Assembly (NCBI GenBank): GCA_036873755.1
Contig: JAVTVY010045542.1
Coordinates: 1 to 64,000, forward strand
Reading direction: 5' to 3'
Origin: Hanleya hanleyi
Taxonomy: Eukaryota; Mollusca; Polyplacophora; Lepidopleurida; Hanleyidae
Length of the DNA stretch: 64,000 nucleotides
The notes beneath the pieces were generated by a model. The model was not told where the DNA came from. It did no database searches and saw only the letters and a list, made by a program, of their open reading frames with translations. Positions 42,789 through 53,480 of the stretch are shown here, piece after piece. The translations under genes were made by a program, and so were the position numbers. Positions within the stretch are counted from its first letter, which is position 1, and every line of letters starts with the position of its first letter.

Positions 42789-43106
42789 TCAATGCCACAG
42801 CGTCAGGGTCAATACGGCACAGACCATTACTAGGCCAACCAGCCGTCGCTGGTTGCGGCGTGAGCGCTCGTGGTCCATAGCCCGAGCATCAAGGATGGCT
42901 GTCATAGTCCAGTAGTGGTGAGTGATGACACCTCCGTGCACTCTGTCGAGGACCGCTTCTGTGAACTCTTTCAGGATCTGGCGTTGCCCATCGTTGTCGT
43001 CGCCATCTGCAAACATGGACGGAACCACTGCTCGGTAACCCGTGAGTGAATTAACCACGGTCGCATGCCGTAAAATGCGAGTCGCATAGGGATGGGTGTC
43101 CGTCAT
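42789..43106 (-). CDS. Small protein with C-terminal membrane helix
   Basis: 105 residues, start MTDTHPYATRILRHATVVNS at 43106, with TATA box CTATAAAACACG ~45 bp upstream (43150-43160). The middle part is polar/helical (DDNDGQRQILKEFTEAVLDR). An Arg-rich stretch (HERSRRNQRR) precedes a C-terminal hydrophobic helix, LVGLVMVCAVLTLTLWH, typical of tail-anchored proteins. First gene of the minus-strand unit in E2; not present in E1. Unrecognised. Confidence 0.6.
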   Translation of the reverse strand: MTDTHPYATRILRHATVVNSLTGYRAVVPSMFADGDDNDGQRQILKEFTEAVLDRVHGGVITHHYWTMTAILDARAMDHERSRRNQRRLVGLVMVCAVLTLTLWH

Positions 43107-43289
43107 GGCTCTGCAACCATAGGAATGGGGGTGTGGGATCCAGAGGGACGTGTTTTATAGACCATGTCACACATGCTCGTCTATACTTGGCTCTACGGGT
43201 GTAGTCCGTGATACGTACTATTCTGATTGGTTAGTCCAAAAAAGAGAGCAACAACAACAAAGATTACAGGTCAATCCTTTTATTATACG

Positions 43290-43500
43290 TGAATTGGGCG
43301 TGACCTGGGTAGGAAACATGATAGCAATGCATGTACTGACCTGTCTGTGGGGTTTTTTCCTATGTATGAGGGTCTGGGTGAATGGGGCGTGACCTGGGAA
43401 CATGATGGGTTTTTTCTATGTATGAGGGTCTGGGTGAATGGGGCGTGACCTGGGAACATGATAGGAATGTATGTACTGACCTGTCTGTGGGGGTTTTTCA
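43290..43500. repeat. ~55-bp direct repeats, GGGCGTGACCTGGGAACATG
   Basis: Three imperfect copies of TGAATGGGGCGTGACCTGG followed by AACATGATAG and a CTATGTATGAGGGTCTGGG block. Part of the divergent promoter region between the minus-strand unit and the plus-strand zinc-finger gene. Confidence 0.7.
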
Positions 43501-43504
43501 CAAT

Positions 43505-43617
43505 TTCGCTTACGTTCGTGTCTTTTCGGTGACGTCCGTGTCTTCGGCGACATCCGTGTCTTTTCGGTGACGTCCGTGTCTTTTCGGTGACGTCCGTATT
43601 TTTCGCTGACGTCCGCG
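43505..43617 (+). promoter_or_regulatory. Five GACGTCCGTGTCTTTTCGGT repeats upstream of the zinc-finger gene
   Basis: Five direct copies of a ~20-bp unit, each with a CRE-like TGACGTCC, end about 30 bp before the TATA box (GTATAAAG near 43645). An enhancer role is inferred from position. Confidence 0.5.
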
Positions 43618-43825
43618 CCTGCATCCGGGTACTTCTATGTAGGTGTATAAAGTGGGAATGTTGAGGGCATTGCTGCATTCATTGGCCTGCTTGACCTGAC
43701 CAGCCGGAACCTGCCTGACCAGCCTGAGCCTATCTCACGAGAGGAGCTACTTGCCTCACCAGTGCAACTTCACCAGCCTATCTGACCATAGCAGCTACTT
43801 GCCTGACCAGCCTGAGCCAACAGTC

Positions 43826-44935
43826 ATGGAGTCATCTCACCGAGCAAACCTTCTACAGCACCGTATTGGCCTCGTTGATGAGATGCAGCATGTGGCTGAT
43901 ATAAGTGATCTGCTTATGGTGGAAAACATAATCCTTAAACACGGTGTGGAAGATATCATGGCGGAGAAGACCTATATGGCAGGAAATAGCACCAAGATGT
44001 TCACTTGCACAACTTGCCAGAAGCAGTTTACTCACCTGGAAGATTTGCGACGGCACGAGTCCTCCATCCACAACGGCGCACGATATACTTGTATAACCTG
44101 CGCACGGTCATTTAATCGGGAGGATCATTTACTGCGCCACGAACGCTCATTCCACGAGGGGACGACGGAACAATGTAATGAATGTGGTCAACTCTTCAAA
44201 CGACCCAGTCAGTTAAGACGGCATCAGCGTTTGATTCATACCCCGTCTCTATGGTTTGGGCGACAACTTCCCACTAAAGAGGCACCCAGGAGGGTCAGAC
44301 CCAGTGAGCCCGGGGAGACGAATGCCACTGGTGATGCGATCACGGAGAGCCCGCCGATACCCACAGTTCAGAAGAGCCTAGATATCCTGCCAGTTTCTAG
44401 CATTACTGTTGCCAGTCATACGCTTGACGACATCGAACATTTTCTGGAAGATGCAGTGGATATTCCTAGCGATCTGTTACAGGACGCCCATCCAGTGAAT
44501 GACATCTATCGGCGCCAATGGCCCATGATACGGCACATTTTCCACCGTGATCGCCCTATTCCAGATATCTACAATTTCCCATTGACCGACCTCACCCGTC
44601 TGCGCAGCTACGTGGAAGCCATTTTCAATGACCAAGCTACGGTCTTCAGATTGAATGTCGCTTTCGGGTACATCTTACGTCACAAAGAGACGGACCAGTT
44701 ACGGTATTATTATGCCAGTAATAACAGCCATGTGTTTGACCAACCGTTCACCATCATTAACCGGGCGTCGCTAGAGACGATGCTGGAGAAACTGGACAAC
44801 GTGGATCCCTTGAGATGGGCACATCGTCAACGCCCCAACACACAATGGGTCGTAGAGAGGGTCACCAATGCTACGTTCTTCGTTACCAAGCTGACCGACC
44901 ACCCCCATCGGCTGAATGCGTCACCCTTGCACTGA
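43826..44935 (+). CDS. Polinton C2H2 zinc-finger protein with conserved C-terminal domain
   Basis: 369 residues from ATG 43826 (MESSHRANLLQHRIGLVDEM). A TATA box (TGTATAAAGTGG) at about 43645 sets the transcript. Three C2H2 fingers, all C-x2-C-x12-H-x4-H, lie at about 61-82, 89-110 and 117-138. A Pro/Ser-rich linker follows. The C-terminal domain (about 235-360) includes NDIYRRQWPMIRHIFHRD, NDQATVFRLNVAFGYILRHK, VFDQPFTIINRASLETMLEK, and RQRPNTQWVVERVTNATFFV. The E1 gene at 22592-23023 has the same domain without fingers. Probably a sequence-specific DNA-binding regulator or replication factor of the element. Fully open, unlike the structural genes. Confidence 0.8.
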   Translation: MESSHRANLLQHRIGLVDEMQHVADISDLLMVENIILKHGVEDIMAEKTYMAGNSTKMFTCTTCQKQFTHLEDLRRHESSIHNGARYTCITCARSFNREDHLLRHERSFHEGTTEQCNECGQLFKRPSQLRRHQRLIHTPSLWFGRQLPTKEAPRRVRPSEPGETNATGDAITESPPIPTVQKSLDILPVSSITVASHTLDDIEHFLEDAVDIPSDLLQDAHPVNDIYRRQWPMIRHIFHRDRPIPDIYNFPLTDLTRLRSYVEAIFNDQATVFRLNVAFGYILRHKETDQLRYYYASNNSHVFDQPFTIINRASLETMLEKLDNVDPLRWAHRQRPNTQWVVERVTNATFFVTKLTDHPHRLNASPLH

Positions 44936-45080
44936 TGAATAGCATAACATGCCGTATATACTCTCTATGTCTACATGCTGATCGTTGACTTGAGCTCTGT
45001 AAACATTAAATGTGACGGTGCGTTAAATAATAAAACATGATGTTTGATATTTCAATTTGTTTTGCTGTGAACATACTAAA

Positions 45081-45113
45081 CATACCCAGGGCGGCTCCCC
45101 CAGCTTGAGTATG
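45081..45113 (+). terminator. Conserved 3' hairpin H4 with AATAAA at 45130
   Basis: CATACCCA and TTGAGTATG flank GGCTCCCCCAGC. One stem mismatch. AATAAA lies 17 nt downstream, after the shared ATTGGGGATAATAAA. It ends the zinc-finger gene transcript. Confidence 0.7.
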
Positions 45114-45479
45114 ATGCAACATTGGGGATAATAAACTGTATAAACCTTGCTGAACTTGTTGTTGTTCACGACAACCGCTTTCCGCTATACTTGGATGAAA
45201 TATATACGCGGATGTGATATAGTGCCCTTGCACACTTCCGGATAACCCGCGCGAGCGCGCACTCGGCCGGAAAACCCGAGCGCGCGCGCTTCGGCCGGGC
45301 CGGGGAAAACCCGGATGTTGAAAATCCGGACCCTACGTCTACGGGAAAATTGGAACTCTTCTGTATTCGGAGGTAGTTTACTGAAACCGGAAGTGACGTT
45401 TGTGCGAACAACCCACACCACCAAACCATAACCATGGACCCATAGTGGTTGGTCAAACACACTCCCACGCATCCCCAAA

Positions 45480-46425
45480 ATGCCTGCTTTCTATACTACG
45501 ACCAGACTGCGGATGCGCAGACTATTGAACACGGACGAACCAGGAGTCCAGTCGGATGCTGCTTCACGAGAGCTTCAAAATAAGACATCATACGACTCCA
45601 TCGGATCCATAGTGACCCATGTCGGCGCCAAAATGTCTATTTCCATACCCTTGGTCTACTGCGCATGCGTAGAATGATGTCAGTTTTACGTCACATCCAC
45701 CCAGTCGGATGCTCCTTCACATATGCTTCACATTGATATCTCACTCGACTCCATCGGACCATTAGGGGCCTACCTAGACCCCAAAACATCTATGTCCATA
45801 CCCTTTTCCCATAATTCCCTGTCTGCGCATGGGGTGAACACGAACGACACACTAGTCCAGGCGCATGCTCCCTCACGAGAGCTTCAAAATAAGACCTTAT
45901 ACGACACCATCGGCCCATTAGGGGCTCCCTTAGATCCCAACACGTCTATTTCCATACCCTTTTCCCACAATTCCCTGTCTGCGCATGCGCAGAACGTCGA
46001 AAACGAACGACACACTAGTCCAGGCGGATGCTCCTTCACGAATGCTTCACATTGATACCTCACTCGACTCCATCGGACCATTAGTGGCTCACCTAGACCC
46101 CAAAACGTCTATTCCCATACCCTTTTCCCACAATTCCCTGTCTGCGCATGCGCAGAATGTTGACAACGGGCGAAACGCTAGACCAGGTGGATGCTCCCTC
46201 ACGAATGCTTCACATTGATACCTCATACGACTCCATAGGGCCACTAGTGGCCCACCTCGACCCCAAAACGTATATTTCCATACACTTTGTCCACCGCGCA
46301 TGCGCAGAATGACGATATTTCAACCCCACACCCAGCCCATCAGATGCCCCTTCACGAATGCTTCACTTTGATACCTCACTCGACCCAATCGGTCCACTAG
46401 CGGTCCCTACAGATTGCCGAACACT
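45480..46425. repeat. Subterminal ~150-bp tandem repeats with TGCGCATGCGCA palindromes
   Basis: About six units containing CTTCACATTGATACCTCACT, CGACTCCATCGGACCATTAG, CTAGACCCCAAAACGTCTAT, TTTTCCCACAATTCCCTGTC and TGCGCATGCGCAGAA. The unit matches repeats in the E3 arms (50100-50330, 51380-51620 and their mirror), E1 (24115-24250) and 63280-63600. The palindrome fits the NRF1 consensus. Confidence 0.85.
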
Positions 46426-46429
46426 CTCA

Positions 46430-46668
46430 CGAAAACCCACGGTTTTGGGACTACTTTCGGTCCGCGGCGGCAGACCGCATCACCGCCAGACCGCATCACC
46501 GCGGAGAAATACATGCTCCCAAGGTCACGCCCCATTCACCCAGACCGGAAGTGACGTCATATCTGCGCACAACACTCCTGCGCACACCGCCCCAATACCG
46601 CCCCATTTTTTGTTCTCGCGCTTGCGCAGTGAGGCGCCAGAGCGTCGAACGGTCCTTTGGTTACTACT
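46430..46668. repeat. E2 right terminal repeat
   Basis: Inverse of about 30979-31270: GCATCACCGCGGAGAAATAC, GACCGGAAGTGACGTCATAT, and AACACTCCTGCGCACACC match the left end. It ends TTACTACT at 46668. It lacks the octamer seen at the E1 and E3 ends. Confidence 0.65.
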
Positions 46669-49025
46669 GACAATCCATGTGCCGTCATACCCCAGTAGAT
46701 AGAACATCGGCGCGGTCGTGGATTGGAATCCCGCTGACGACCAATCAGACGACCAGTTTCAATGTTACGAGTTCTATGAAAATTGCGTACCGTGAAAGAA
46801 AATATGGCAGGTCGTTTTACCGCAGTTGATTTCACTGAATATCAACGACGAGAACAAAGTCACGCAAACTTCCAATATCAAATAGATCGTTCAGCTTAAT
46901 TTCTCTGCAGCTTCAGAACAATTTGATTTTTTGGGACTGGAGCGATAAAATGATTAATGCATGATACGACTTTTCTCTGGTAACTTGTCTCACAATAAAT
47001 CTATCTGATTACAAAGCGGTTTAGATATCGACTTATTAGTAGTCACGTGTATATATGGAGGCCTAATTTGTAAATGGCACATGCATCCTCTCCCAATCAG
47101 GGGGTTCCGCCATCCGACCAAACCTCCCTGTTCCAATCGCCACTGGGGGAAAAAGTGTTTTCCGTTTTTACGATACGTACACACGTAAAATGTGTTCTAA
47201 TAAAGCGAACCAACTGTTCTTGCCATATGCATGAAACGGCACTTGTTAAAATACAGATCAGCGATTTTATGGATAGGTTTGTGTAGCCTGTAATTTTCCA
47301 CATCGCGAACTGGCAAACTGTGCAAATTGTCCTGGCTAATTATATGAAATGGCCATCATCGTTTACCCCGATCACTCTGGAGCTGGGTACTCGGATATAA
47401 TTGATCTATGTGCTTACATAGAGGAAAAGTGAGAAATGACTACATTGTAGTCAAAACCTGCGGCAGTGGCAATAATACAGTGAAAGGCATATCAGCGGAG
47501 GTAGTGGTAATGGTAGAAAAAACATCTGCCAGTGTTTTCATGCCCAGGGAAGTAATTTCCAGATTCTAACTCACAATTGTAGGAATTGCCTAATAGGTCT
47601 GATACCATATATATATATATTCACTTTCCCCGTTCAAAATCCAACGATTTTGACTGGTCCATGCCGTCTATACTGAATTGACAGACGAAGTCACAATTAT
47701 CGGTTTGGCAATATCTTGGTATAAGTATCGTGTATGCCAAATTTCAAAACATTCGGTTCAGCCGTTGATTTTTGCAAATCAAAAAGGCTTTCAAATATTT
47801 GGAATCCAAATAAATTTCAAGGGTTTAGTCATAGCGCAAAAATCTACGCTCTTCAGTCTCCCTTCTCGCTTACGTTGCCGAGCATAATGGAAAGTTTATA
47901 TTTCCTTAATTTTCAATGAATTTAGTATAAGGTCTATCACTCTGATCTGTGAAACTATGGAATGGGGGTGAAGGCTTTATCAAACTGTCCAAGAGGCATA
48001 ATGACACTTTTCACTATTAAATTAAGGCCTGTGACAGTCTTGATATTCAATTAGACTAATTAATTAAGTTTCTGTATTTGCGTGTCACCTGCAAACTAAA
48101 TACCTTGACACTATTTTCCATGCAGCGAGTCAATACCAAGATATTAACTATTTCATTCTTAGGAAATATCATCTCATCTGGCAAGTTCTACCTTGCCTTT
48201 TCGAAGGTAATTTAAGTAGAAAATGTCAGGGCTAGTTCACTAAACAAGGTATGTGTGTAAGAGAATGATGTCGAATTCTTCTCTCCTGGAAATCAAGGCC
48301 CTAGCTTTTGACAACGAGGACAAATAGATCGCTTTTATGGTCAGCATGTGCTAATAAATAACGTCCTTCCATTCGTAAAACTGACAAAGTAACGTAAATT
48401 GTGTATAGAACCAGTAAATTCTAGCAGAATTGGGCTCTGACTTGAGAGAATGATGTCAAATGCAATATGTTTTTGCGCATTGTCTGCTGATACACATAAG
48501 TATTGAATTTACGTAAGTGATTAATGCTATTCTAAAGGGATTATGAGTGCGGAAGAGGACGGGAATATCAATACCAGCGAATCAAGGCCCTGGCTTGCGA
48601 GAATGAGGATAGAGAGGCTGTGTTCTGAAAGAGAATCATTCAAAATAGCTATTTGCCGAATGTCATGCAACCGAAAGTGCACAATATAACTGCACGACTG
48701 CGAGGTATTGTTCGCGCACAGGGGTGTCCAACTCATTAAATACTACATAGTCATTTCTGTCTCTTCGAAGTGGGCTACCATTTGAAATTGTCCGGTAATG
48801 AGTGAGTCCATCTGAATCCTTTCGTCGGCAAAATAATCATTCGAGATTCAAGATTTTATTGTACAAACACCAGTCAAAGGCAGAGTACAAAATCTTAAGA
48901 GGAATACAACTAGAGAAAAAATGGAACAGTGACATGAATATTAATATTTATATATATGTTATATCTGAGAGATATGTTATATTTGAGTGTTACTGTTGAT
49001 ATTAGAACCTTGATTTTTAGGATTA
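46669..49025. other. Host sequence between E2 and E3
   Basis: No gene recognised. 46690-46740 contains a tRNA T-arm-like GGATTGGAATCCCGCTGACG, which could be part of a tRNA-derived SINE; no complete cloverleaf was found. The rest is AT-rich unique sequence with short frames. Confidence 0.4.
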
Positions 49026-49441
49026 AAGTGCATCAGGGGACTGTTGCCAGCATGTTTCGAGTGGACCTACTTTTGATGAAAATGTCTGGTGATTTTTGAT
49101 TAAAATCACTGGTGATTCTAACTTGGGCCGTGCCCATCTTAAAATTGGCAGGATTTCAACTGGGGGTCCAAGAATTCAGTGCGTGTCTGAGTTCTAATGC
49201 ATACACTACTTCGTAGGTCCTCTGACGTTATTCACACTGGGCATGAAGGTGCATTAGGGGACTGTTGCCAGCATTTTTCGAGTGGACCTACTTTTGATGA
49301 AAATTTCTGGGGATTTTTGATTAAAATCACTGATGATTCTAACTTGGGCCGTGCCCATCTTAATATTGGCAGGATTTCAACTGGGGGCCCAAGAGCACAG
49401 TGCGTGTCGGAGTCCTAACGCCTACCCTACTTCGTAGGTCC
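49026..49441. repeat. Two tandem copies of a 220-bp unit
   Basis: Copies start at GTGCATCAGGGGACTGTTGC (about 49029) and GTGCATTAGGGGACTGTTGC (about 49249). Each runs through TTTTTGATTAAAATCACT, AACTTGGGCCGTGCCCATCT and ACTTCGTAGGTCCT. Dispersed-repeat type; no gene. Confidence 0.85.
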
Positions 49442-49877
49442 TTTGACGTTATTCACACTATTCTCATATATAATAATTAACGAAGCAATAATTCATTCCA
49501 TCGAATATAGTTGCAAATGAATTCAAACGCGCTTGAAGACAGTATTGTCATGTGAGATCGGAGGTTGAAAAGAAAAGTGTGGCAGAGATCACACTCTCTT
49601 AGCGCATGCGCATTTCAAAAAGTCACAAGAACAAGAACAACAACAACAACAAGAAGAAGAACAACAACGCGAGCCTCCCGTAGACCTGCGTGCCGCAGGT
49701 AAAAATGTATTTTAAGTTGGTTTCATCGGACCGTTCTGCTCAATCTGATGACCGTGTGTCATGTTGACTATCCCAGAGCCTGCTCCAAATCTGACAAGAG
49801 CGCGTTCACTCTCCAAAAAAAGCGCTTCTTTTCCTAAGAGGGCGAGTAGTATATAAAATGGAAATTCCTTATTATTT

Positions 49878-49885
49878 ATGCAAAT
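49878..49885 (+). promoter_or_regulatory. Oct-1 octamer at nt 34-41 of the E3 left end
   Basis: ATGCAAAT within ATTTATGCAAATGAGATG. Mirror copy ATTTGCAT at 57682-57689, also 34-41 nt from its end. Same spacing in E1. Confidence 0.6.
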
Positions 49886-50099
49886 GAGATGAATTTGTGG
49901 AGCATGTGTGGAGCTCTCGTCCAATCAGAAGCGAGTATTTCAAATCCGTCACAGAGCTCTCGTCCAATCAGAAGCGAGTATTTCAAATTGACCAAAAAGC
50001 TACCTCCAGCACAGGAGAGTTCCAATTTTTCCAGGTCAAAAATAGTTCCATGTATTCATCCGCGGTGATGCGGTTTTGGTGGTGATGCGGTCTGCTTCC

Positions 50100-51620
50100 G
50101 CGGAGAAAAAGTAGTCCCTAAATAAAATGGTCCGATGGGGTCGAGTGAGGTATCAAAGTGAAGCTAATGTGAAGGGGCATCTAATGGGCTGGGTGTGGGG
50201 TTGAAATATCGGCATTCTGCGCATGCGCGGTGGCCGAAGGGTATGAAAATAGCCGTTTTGGAGCTAGGGGATCCCCTAATGGGCCGATGGAGTTGTATGA
50301 GGTATCAAAGTGAAGCCTATGTGAAGGGGCATCCAGACATGGGTGGGTGCATGTAAAATTTTTCCTGAAAAAAAAAAATACGGAACACGGACTTTATCGA
50401 AAAACCTGGGAAAATGCCTATATGGGGTATGGGGGGTATATAGGTCGCCGGGCTTAACGGGGCTTGCCTATCAATAGAGTTATCTCCCCCTAGTTCCAGG
50501 GTGGGTGTATGTAAAATTTTGCCTGAAAAAATACGGAATACGGACTTTATCCTAAATTACGGGAAAATGCCTATATGGGAGGTATAGGATGGTATAGGAT
50601 CAATGTTTGTCCCCCTGGGAAACCTACTTCTCGACATTTGCGGTATGGGTTGTGGGGTCGCGTTTTCTTAGTCTCGTCATTTAGAACATGATAGGAAGTG
50701 TCCCGGCACGAATCGCTGAAATTTTTGAAAATAGTCACCGAGCCCCATATAGGCCCATACTGGGGTATAGGATCAATGTTTGTCCCCCTGGGAAACGTAC
50801 TTCTATACATTTGCGGTAGGGTTGTGGGGTCTCGTTTTACTCGTCTCGTCAAGACAAACATGATAGGAAGTGTCCCCGTGCGAATCGGTGAAATTTTTGA
50901 AAAAGTACGATATAGCCCCATATAGACATATATATATAAATATATATTCCCATACTGGGGTATAGGTTCAATGTTTATCCTACTGGGAAACCCACTTCTA
51001 TACATTTGCGGTAGGGTTGTGGGGTCTCGTTTTTCTCGTCTCGTCATGTAGAACATGATAGGAAGTGTTGCGGAGCGAATCGGTCAAATTTTTGAAAAAC
51101 AGTCATCAAGGCCTGGGTAGGCCCATAGGCCTATACTGCATGGCTATGGGTGTATAGGGCCATACGGGGTGGACATGTTGGAGTCTAGGTGAGTCCCTGG
51201 TGGTCCAATGGGGTCGAGTGAGGTCTTATTTTGAAGCTCTCGTGGAGGAGCACTTGACTAGTGTATTGTTTGTTTTCAATAGTCTGCGCATGCGCAGACT
51301 GGCCCGTAGTATAGAAAGTAGGCATTTTGGGGGTATGTGGGTGTGTGTTTGGGTTAGAGATGGGCTATTCACGGTTCGAATGGGTCGTGTGAGGTATCCA
51401 TGTGAAGCCTAGGTGAGGGAGCCTCTGATGGCGTGGATGTGGGGTTGGAATATCGGGATTCTGAGTATGCGCGGTGGTCAAAGGGTATGAAAATAGCCGT
51501 TTTGGGAGCTAGGGGAGCCACTATTGGTCCGATTGGGTCGAGTGAGGTATCAAAGTGAAGCATTCGTGAAGGGGCATCTGATGGGTTGGGTGTGCGGTAG
51601 GAATATCATTCTGCGCATGC
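50100..51620. repeat. Subterminal repeats in the E3 left arm
   Basis: Includes several GGTCGAGTGAGGTATCAAAG units, TGCGCATGCGCA palindromes (near 50219, 51285, 51610), and three ~130-170 bp repeats around TAGGATCAATGTTTGTCCCC and GGTTGTGGGGTCTCGTTTT (50575-51070). The peptide frame across 50571-51056 repeats because of these units. The mirror lies at 55945-57460. Confidence 0.8.
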
Positions 51621-51965
51621 GCAGACGCAATGCGGAGCTCTCGTCCAATCAGAAGCGAGTATTTCAAATCCGTCACAGAGCTCTCAGCCAATCAGAAGCG
51701 AGTATTTTGACCCGGTGCATTATGGGACATATCCAAGATGGCGGCACGTATGTTCAAGATGGCGGCACATCCGGTGTCGAAAACTGGCCATTTCTTCGGG
51801 ATGTGGTCACCTAGTGTCGAAAACTGGACCCTGTATGGGTCCCGCTAGCGCCTTGACGCCATGATATAGACCGGAGAGAGAAAACAACAACAACAAGGAT
51901 GACACATGAGGGAACAACAACAACAACAAGTTTTTTTTCATATAGTTTATTTTCCCCTCCATCAT

Positions 51966-52002
51966 AACATACCCACGCTGGGGGAGCCGCGTTGGGTATG
52001 TT
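51966..52002 (-). terminator. Conserved 3' hairpin H5 with AATAAA (minus)
   Basis: On the minus strand AACATACCCAACGC pairs with GCGTGGGTATGTT (13 bp, one bulge) around GGCTCCCCCA. AATAAA follows (TTTATT at 51946-51951 on plus). It ends the C2H2 gene at 52152. Confidence 0.8.
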
Positions 52003-52151
52003 TACAATTCAAGAAAGACTCTTGTCCAATCAGAGACCGCCATTTGCATCTGTCCTATTCGTTCCTGTCCGTTAGATGTATTCTTGTCCAATCAGAAGTC
52101 GCCATTTCAGAGAGTTCCTTCTTCGGTCATGTTCATTCTGAACCGTTTATT

Positions 52152-52724
52152 CTAATCATCGTCGGACAGGCCTGGATATTCTTCGGGCAGCATGTCCTGA
52201 AACAGTTGTTTGCGCATTCTGATCGCATTTTCCAGGGCCTCGGTGGGTGGTAAACCCATATCCTCTTCCAAGTGACGCTTGGTCTTCATGATGGACCTGT
52301 GCGTGGGGTCCCCTTTCATTTCAAGCGGTAGTAAGGTATACTGTTCATAGATCGCCATGGCTGTTTTCCTGATGCGGGGGCGCATTTGGGTGTACGTCTG
52401 TTGTAAATTATCCTCTCCGGCGTCCTCGATCGCTTCAGCGTGAGTATTGATAGCTGCTGTCACAATACGATCCCAGAAGGTAGGTTCTGCCTCACTTTCC
52501 TGGGATGAAGGCTGATTCTCTGAGGTCAAGCTCTCCATATCAGTAGATAGACTGTCAGCCATCTTGGATTCGGTATCAGTCGATGCACTCTCATCAATCT
52601 CTGTATCAGTATCTGCCTCAACGGGCTCCTCGGCGTCTTCAGTCCCATGTATATTTTTCTGGTGTCGCATCATATCGTAATGTCTGGTGAACGTGCGTTC
52701 ACACTCAGAACAAGTATAAGCCAT
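52152..52724 (-). CDS. C2H2 zinc-finger/acidic protein, E3 left copy
   Basis: 190 residues from ATG 52724 (MAYTCSECERTFTRHYDMMR). A TATA box (CTATAAAAGCGAG, about 52763-52775) sits 40 bp upstream; the longer open frame crosses it. One C2H2 finger (5-26), an acidic Ser/Thr/Glu/Asp-rich linker (about 30-80), and a helical C-terminal domain follow: FWDRIVTAAINTHAEAIEDA, MRPRIRKTAMAIYEQYTLLP, THRSIMKTKRHLEEDMGLPP, EALENAIRMRKQLFQDMLPE. The C-terminal domain resembles the neighbouring 52949-53326 protein, so the two are paralogues. Likely a DNA-binding regulatory or replication protein. The right-arm copy differs at two or three positions. Confidence 0.75.
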   Translation of the reverse strand: MAYTCSECERTFTRHYDMMRHQKNIHGTEDAEEPVEADTDTEIDESASTDTESKMADSLSTDMESLTSENQPSSQESEAEPTFWDRIVTAAINTHAEAIEDAGEDNLQQTYTQMRPRIRKTAMAIYEQYTLLPLEMKGDPTHRSIMKTKRHLEEDMGLPPTEALENAIRMRKQLFQDMLPEEYPGLSDDD

Positions 52725-52762
52725 GTTGACGGTTGAACGTCGACTGCGTGTTTTGGGAATAC

Positions 52763-52775
52763 GCTCGCTTTTATA
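52763..52775 (-). promoter_or_regulatory. TATA box of the E3 C2H2 gene
   Basis: CTATAAAAGCGAGCGTATTC on the minus strand. The same promoter survives in E0 (30930-30972). The mirror lies at about 54788-54802. Confidence 0.7.
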
Positions 52776-52948
52776 GACAGTAACGCCCATCAACGCTTAG
52801 CTCAACGCTTCAACGCCCTGGTGAATTAGCTCAGAAGCTCTGATTTCATGGAATTGACACCAATTCATCGAAATGCAGTGACGCCCGTCAACGCCCGTCG
52901 TTACGCCTTAACGCTCGTCTCAACGCTTTAACACACTTTCTTAATGCT

Positions 52949-53480
52949 TTAACGTTGTTTAATGATGCGTTCGAACAAATGTTTCTTTTGTGCTATTGCT
53001 CTGACATACGCCGCTTTCCAGTTCATGCCCGAGGTTTTCAACATCGACGCTGTTCTTTCAATTTCCATATGGACTGGGTCCTTATCCAACAATTTCATAT
53101 GGGTCAGTAAGTCGACATACTGCTGACGTAAAGCCCGTCGTAGTCTGGGTGCCAATCTGTTATGGGCTAAAATTGCAGCTTCCTCTTTCGAATACCCTTT
53201 GCGTTGAAACTTGTTTCCTGTGGCCTCCAAAATCTCGCCCATCTCGGCGTCCATACTTTCTTTGAACAAATCCTTCCATAGCCTCGAGTTCACATTATGT
53301 TCTTCAACCTCGGGTTGGGCCTTCACGGTTGGGTGATATTCCGGGACTGATGGTATGAAGCGGACCCGCTGTATGGGGGTGGGCTGCTGCTGCTGCTCTG
53401 CCAGGAGTGGACTCGGCGGATGGTGTAGGGGTATATGCCGTTGTGGTGATTCCTCGCCGGGTAACAGGTGGGTCGTCAGC
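52949..53480 (-). CDS. Helical domain protein downstream of the ATPase, E3 left copy
   Basis: No ATG is apparent at the front. The open frame runs from inside the ATPase C-terminal region (phase shifted by one base), through a Gln-rich AEQQQQPTPIQRVRFIPSVP, then VKAQPEVEEHNVNSRLWKDL, NRLAPRLRRALRQQYVDLLT, DPVHMEIERTASMLKTSGMN, AIAQKKHLFERIIKQR to TAA at 52949. It shares its C-terminal domain with the C2H2 protein next to it. Because its frame also continues the conserved ATPase C-terminus, the ATPase and this domain may once have formed one protein. Confidence 0.6.

Larger units (their letters stand above)
30979..46668. mobile_element. E2: large Polinton carrying the structural gene set
   Basis: Candidate ends: AGTAGTCTACAACTAC at 30979, and TTACTACT at 46668 (inverse AGTAGTAACC). 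The ~330 bp inside each end are inverted repeats of each other: GTGTGCGCAGGAGTGTT, TATGACGTCACTTCCGGTCT, GCATGTATT, GCGGTGATGCGGTCTG, GTGGGTTTTCGTGAGA, GGTCGAGTGAGGT. Flanks GCCCGC and GACAAT do not match, so either the target duplication has decayed or the ends belong to rearranged elements. It contains nearly every Polinton module except DNA polymerase B. Confidence 0.55.
49845..53409. repeat. E3 left inverted-repeat arm
   Basis: Pairs with 54155-57722; the axis of symmetry is near 53783. The arm holds, from the outside: octamer (49878-49885), CCAATCAGAAGCGAGTATTT boxes, degenerate TATA repeats, subterminal repeats, hairpin H5, C2H2 gene and helical gene. Confidence 0.93.

Noticed and set aside
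27588..46668. One single element from 27588 to 46668
   Set aside because: Outer flanks TACCGG and GACAAT do not match, and 30979 shows its own terminal sequence; a composite of E0 and E2 fits better.
46690..46760. Possible tRNA gene (GGATTGGAATCCC)
   Set aside because: Only a T-arm-like match; no acceptor stem or anticodon arm could be folded.
50571..51056. 161-codon frame, mirrored at 56508-56990
   Set aside because: Repeated FYMTRREKRDPTTLPQMYRS peptides come from ~150-bp subterminal repeats; no TATA box, and the frame is not kept between units.
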